A stretch of 24,046 nt of DNA, taken from PSRF01 sp035457105 (GTDB lineage Bacteria; Acidobacteriota; Blastocatellia; Pyrinomonadales; Pyrinomonadaceae). Shown here one piece after another: positions 22,576 through 24,046 of this stretch. The translations under genes were made by a program, and so were the position numbers. A model generated the notes under the pieces. That model was not told the DNA's origin. It searched no databases and worked only from the letters and a program-made list of their open reading frames with translations. The stretch is taken from NCBI GenBank assembly GCA_035457105.1, contig DATIBX010000137.1, positions 1-24,046 on the forward strand, given 5' to 3'. Every line of letters begins with the position of its first letter. The stretch's first letter is position 1.

Positions 22576-23160
22576 ATGTCTGCACGTATTGTTACCGTTC
22601 CGAACTTGCTTACCGTTTTCAGGATGGTACTCATTCCCGTGTTTGTGTCGTTGCTGTTCTATCAGCGCTTTGTGCTGGCTTTAATTGTCTTCATAGGTGC
22701 TGGAATTACCGATGGTTTAGACGGATTGCTGGCTCGCCGTTTCAACCAAAAGTCTCAGTTAGGAACGATACTCGACCCCATAGCAGACAAATTGATGTTG
22801 GTCACCTCGTTTATCGTGCTATCGATGAAGGCTGTTTTCCCGCAACCTTTACCGCCTCACTTACCAGTCCCTTTTTGGGTCACTGTGGCAGTTATTAGTC
22901 GGGATGTATTCATTCTTGTAGGCGCGGCAGCGATTAATATTGTCACCGGATTTCGCGGGTTCCGACCTTCCTGGCTGGGTAAAGTGAATACCACGGTTCA
23001 AATCGTGGCGATAGCGCTAATCATGGTCGCTGCGAGCATTCCGTACGGTACTGGATACTATCTTCCAACGGTTTACACCACGGTTTTCGCCCTTGCAGTT
23101 CTATCGGGCGGCCATTATGTGTTTTTCGTCTCGAAACTCCTCAACGAAGATCGCCGCTAA
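22576..23160 (+). CDS. pgsA: CDP-diacylglycerol-glycerol-3-phosphate 3-phosphatidyltransferase
   Basis: A 194-residue CDP-alcohol phosphatidyltransferase with about five or six membrane segments. The full catalytic signature is present: Asp46-Gly-x-Asp49-Gly-x2-Ala53-Arg54, then Gly63-x3-Asp67-x3-Asp71 (TDGLDGLLARRF and LGTILDPIADK). N-terminal VPNLLTVFRMVLIPVFV is typical of PgsA. It would make phosphatidylglycerol phosphate from CDP-diacylglycerol and glycerol 3-phosphate, the committed step to phosphatidylglycerol and cardiolipin. Other CDP-alcohol transferases share the catalytic motif, but size and N-terminus favour PgsA. No Shine-Dalgarno site precedes the start, so it may depend on translation of the phosphoesterase gene upstream. 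Confidence 0.9.
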   Translation: MSARIVTVPNLLTVFRMVLIPVFVSLLFYQRFVLALIVFIGAGITDGLDGLLARRFNQKSQLGTILDPIADKLMLVTSFIVLSMKAVFPQPLPPHLPVPFWVTVAVISRDVFILVGAAAINIVTGFRGFRPSWLGKVNTTVQIVAIALIMVAASIPYGTGYYLPTVYTTVFALAVLSGGHYVFFVSKLLNEDRR

Positions 23161-23194
23161 ACCGGTTGCCAAAGCGTAACGACTGCTACTCCTA

Positions 23195-23234
23195 AGTTTG
23201 GTGCATCAAGGGTGGATTTCACCTTCACCAAACT
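23195..23234. repeat. Hairpin between pgsA and dnaK
   Basis: AGTTTGGTG (23195-23203) is the exact reverse complement of CACCAAACT (23226-23234), and the 22-base interval contains a further partial stem (AAGG and CCTT). It lies 34 bases after the pgsA stop and about 50 bases before the dnaK promoter. It lacks a T-run but may end pgsA transcription. Confidence 0.5.
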
Positions 23235-23282
23235 ATCTAATCCGCTCACTAAACTCCCTTGCTACGAGCTTTAATCAAAAAG

Positions 23283-23311
23283 TTGACAATGAGACACTCA
23301 AGTATTATATT
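23283..23311 (+). promoter_or_regulatory. Sigma-70-type promoter for dnaK, overlapping a possible HAIR-like operator
   Basis: A consensus TTGACA (23283-23288) is followed after 17 bases by TATATT (23306-23311), giving a leader of about 125 bases before the dnaK ATG. The region also holds GTTGACA-7 bases-ACTCAAG (23282-23302). The right half is identical to the HspR operator half-site ACTCAAG and the 7-base spacing fits the CTTGAGT-N7-ACTCAAG consensus, but the left half matches at only four of seven positions. No CIRCE element or sigma-32-type promoter was found. Confidence 0.65.
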
Positions 23312-23442
23312 GAGCAGGCGTTCAACTAAGGGTGTCGTTGAAGATTGAAAGTGCCTTCTGGAGGCCAGCGGCGTTAACTCCCTTATTAGTCTGAATAGCT
23401 GGTCTGAATGTCTTACCCGGGAAGGGCTTTGGAGATTAAAAG

Positions 23443-24046
23443 ATGAGTAAGATTATTGGAATTGACTTGGGAACCACCAACTCGGTAGTCGCCGTTATGG
23501 AAGGAGGCGAACCTACCGTTATTACAAACTCCGAAGGTGGCCGCACCACTCCGTCGGTCGTTGCTTTTACAAAGGATGGCAACCGGCTCGTGGGACAGGT
23601 GGCAAAACGCCAGGCGGTTACGAATCCGGAAAATACCGTCTATTCAATTAAGCGATTCATGGGACGTCGCTATAACGAAGTTAGCGAAGAAATCAAACAG
23701 GTCCCATATAAGGTTCAAGGGGCTGGAAGCGGTGACGTTCGCATCCTCGCCGGAGGCAAGGAGTGGAGTCCACCAGAAATTTCCGCAATCATTCTTCAGA
23801 AGATGAAACAGTCAGCTGAAGATTATCTGGGACAGAAGGTCGACAAGGCGGTTATTACCGTTCCCGCATATTTCAACGACTCTCAACGCCAGGCCACCAA
23901 GGATGCCGGAAAAATTGCCGGTCTCGAGGTGATGCGTATCGTTAACGAACCGACGGCCGCAGCGCTGGCCTATGGTCTTGATAAAAAGAAAGATGAAACG
24001 ATTGCCGTATTCGACTTCGGTGGAGGTACGTTTGACGTCTCCATTC
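23443..24046 (+). CDS. dnaK: Chaperone DnaK (Hsp70), N-terminal part (3' end outside window)
   Basis: The first 201 codons of Hsp70, cut by the window end. The N-terminus is MSKIIGIDLGTTNSVVAVMEGG (phosphate 1 motif), followed by SEGGRTTPSVVAF, KRFMGRRY, VITVPAYFNDSQRQATKDAG, IVNEPTAAALAYGLD and FDFGGGTFDVS, all standard for the DnaK nucleotide-binding domain. It is a cytoplasmic ATP-dependent chaperone working with DnaJ and GrpE, neither of which is visible here. GGAG lies 8 bases before the ATG. Transcription probably starts from the promoter at 23283-23311. The absence of grpE directly upstream means the usual hrcA-grpE-dnaK order does not hold at this locus. Confidence 0.97.
   Translation, partial: MSKIIGIDLGTTNSVVAVMEGGEPTVITNSEGGRTTPSVVAFTKDGNRLVGQVAKRQAVTNPENTVYSIKRFMGRRYNEVSEEIKQVPYKVQGAGSGDVRILAGGKEWSPPEISAIILQKMKQSAEDYLGQKVDKAVITVPAYFNDSQRQATKDAGKIAGLEVMRIVNEPTAAALAYGLDKKKDETIAVFDFGGGTFDVSI

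Noticed and set aside
23291..23316. CIRCE-type operator before dnaK
   Set aside because: ACACTC and GAGCAG are present but the spacing and outer bases do not fit TTAGCACTC-N9-GAGTGCTAA.

Overview
The window looks like a chromosomal segment from an Acidobacteriota genome, most likely class Blastocatellia. This is inferred from gene content, not from an rRNA or a database match: two secreted proteins end in a DUF4214 module, there is a fused-gamma/alpha KorA with KorB, a secreted HEIGH metalloprotease with RCC1 repeats, a serine hydrolase with extra C-terminal domains, and many lone hairpin repeats between genes. There are no rRNA or tRNA genes, no CRISPR array and no recognisable transposase gene. 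Both ends cut through genes: a DUF4214 protein at the left and dnaK at the right.

Left part (1-4400): the tail of a DUF4214 protein, a small lipoprotein, a lipoprotein-type di-haem cytochrome c peroxidase, an Fe/Mn superoxide dismutase and a PuuD-like membrane protein. The peroxidase and dismutase converge on a long inverted repeat and together suggest a peroxide/superoxide defence neighbourhood. A second AT-rich inverted repeat lies on the other side of the dismutase.

Iron-sulfur block (4575-8962): a [2Fe-2S] ferredoxin, a GNAT acetyltransferase, an A-type Fe-S carrier (ErpA/IscA type) and an Mrp/ApbC P-loop ATPase on the minus strand, divergent from a NifU-like scaffold plus NifS-type cysteine desulfurase on the plus strand. 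NifS supplies sulfur, the NifU-like protein is the scaffold, and Mrp and the A-type protein would carry clusters to clients. Two members are unusual: the scaffold keeps its three cysteines but has Ala at both the Asp and His positions, and Mrp lacks the CPxC motif.

Central metabolism and secretion (9506-19582): korA-korB encode a 2-oxoacid (probably 2-oxoglutarate):ferredoxin oxidoreductase, itself a Fe-S enzyme. Then come an exported beta-lactamase-fold serine hydrolase and, converging on it with only 7 bases between the stop codons, a 1403-residue secreted metalloprotease with a seven-repeat RCC1 region and a C-terminal DUF4214 module.

Right part (19769-24046): a small basic protein behind a CPA2-type cation/proton antiporter, divergent from a YaeI-like metallophosphoesterase and pgsA, then dnaK behind a good sigma-70-type promoter that overlaps a possible HspR-type (HAIR) operator.

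The intergenic DNA carries several kinds of palindromic repeat: a GGAGTGCGC family in three places, one of which encodes the last residues of a lipoprotein; a GACATGCTTCAGC family; and several single long inverted repeats. I did not find a clear self-contained new system. The most promising signals are the altered scaffold/Mrp pair, the DUF4214 module under strong protein-level constraint, and the repeat families.
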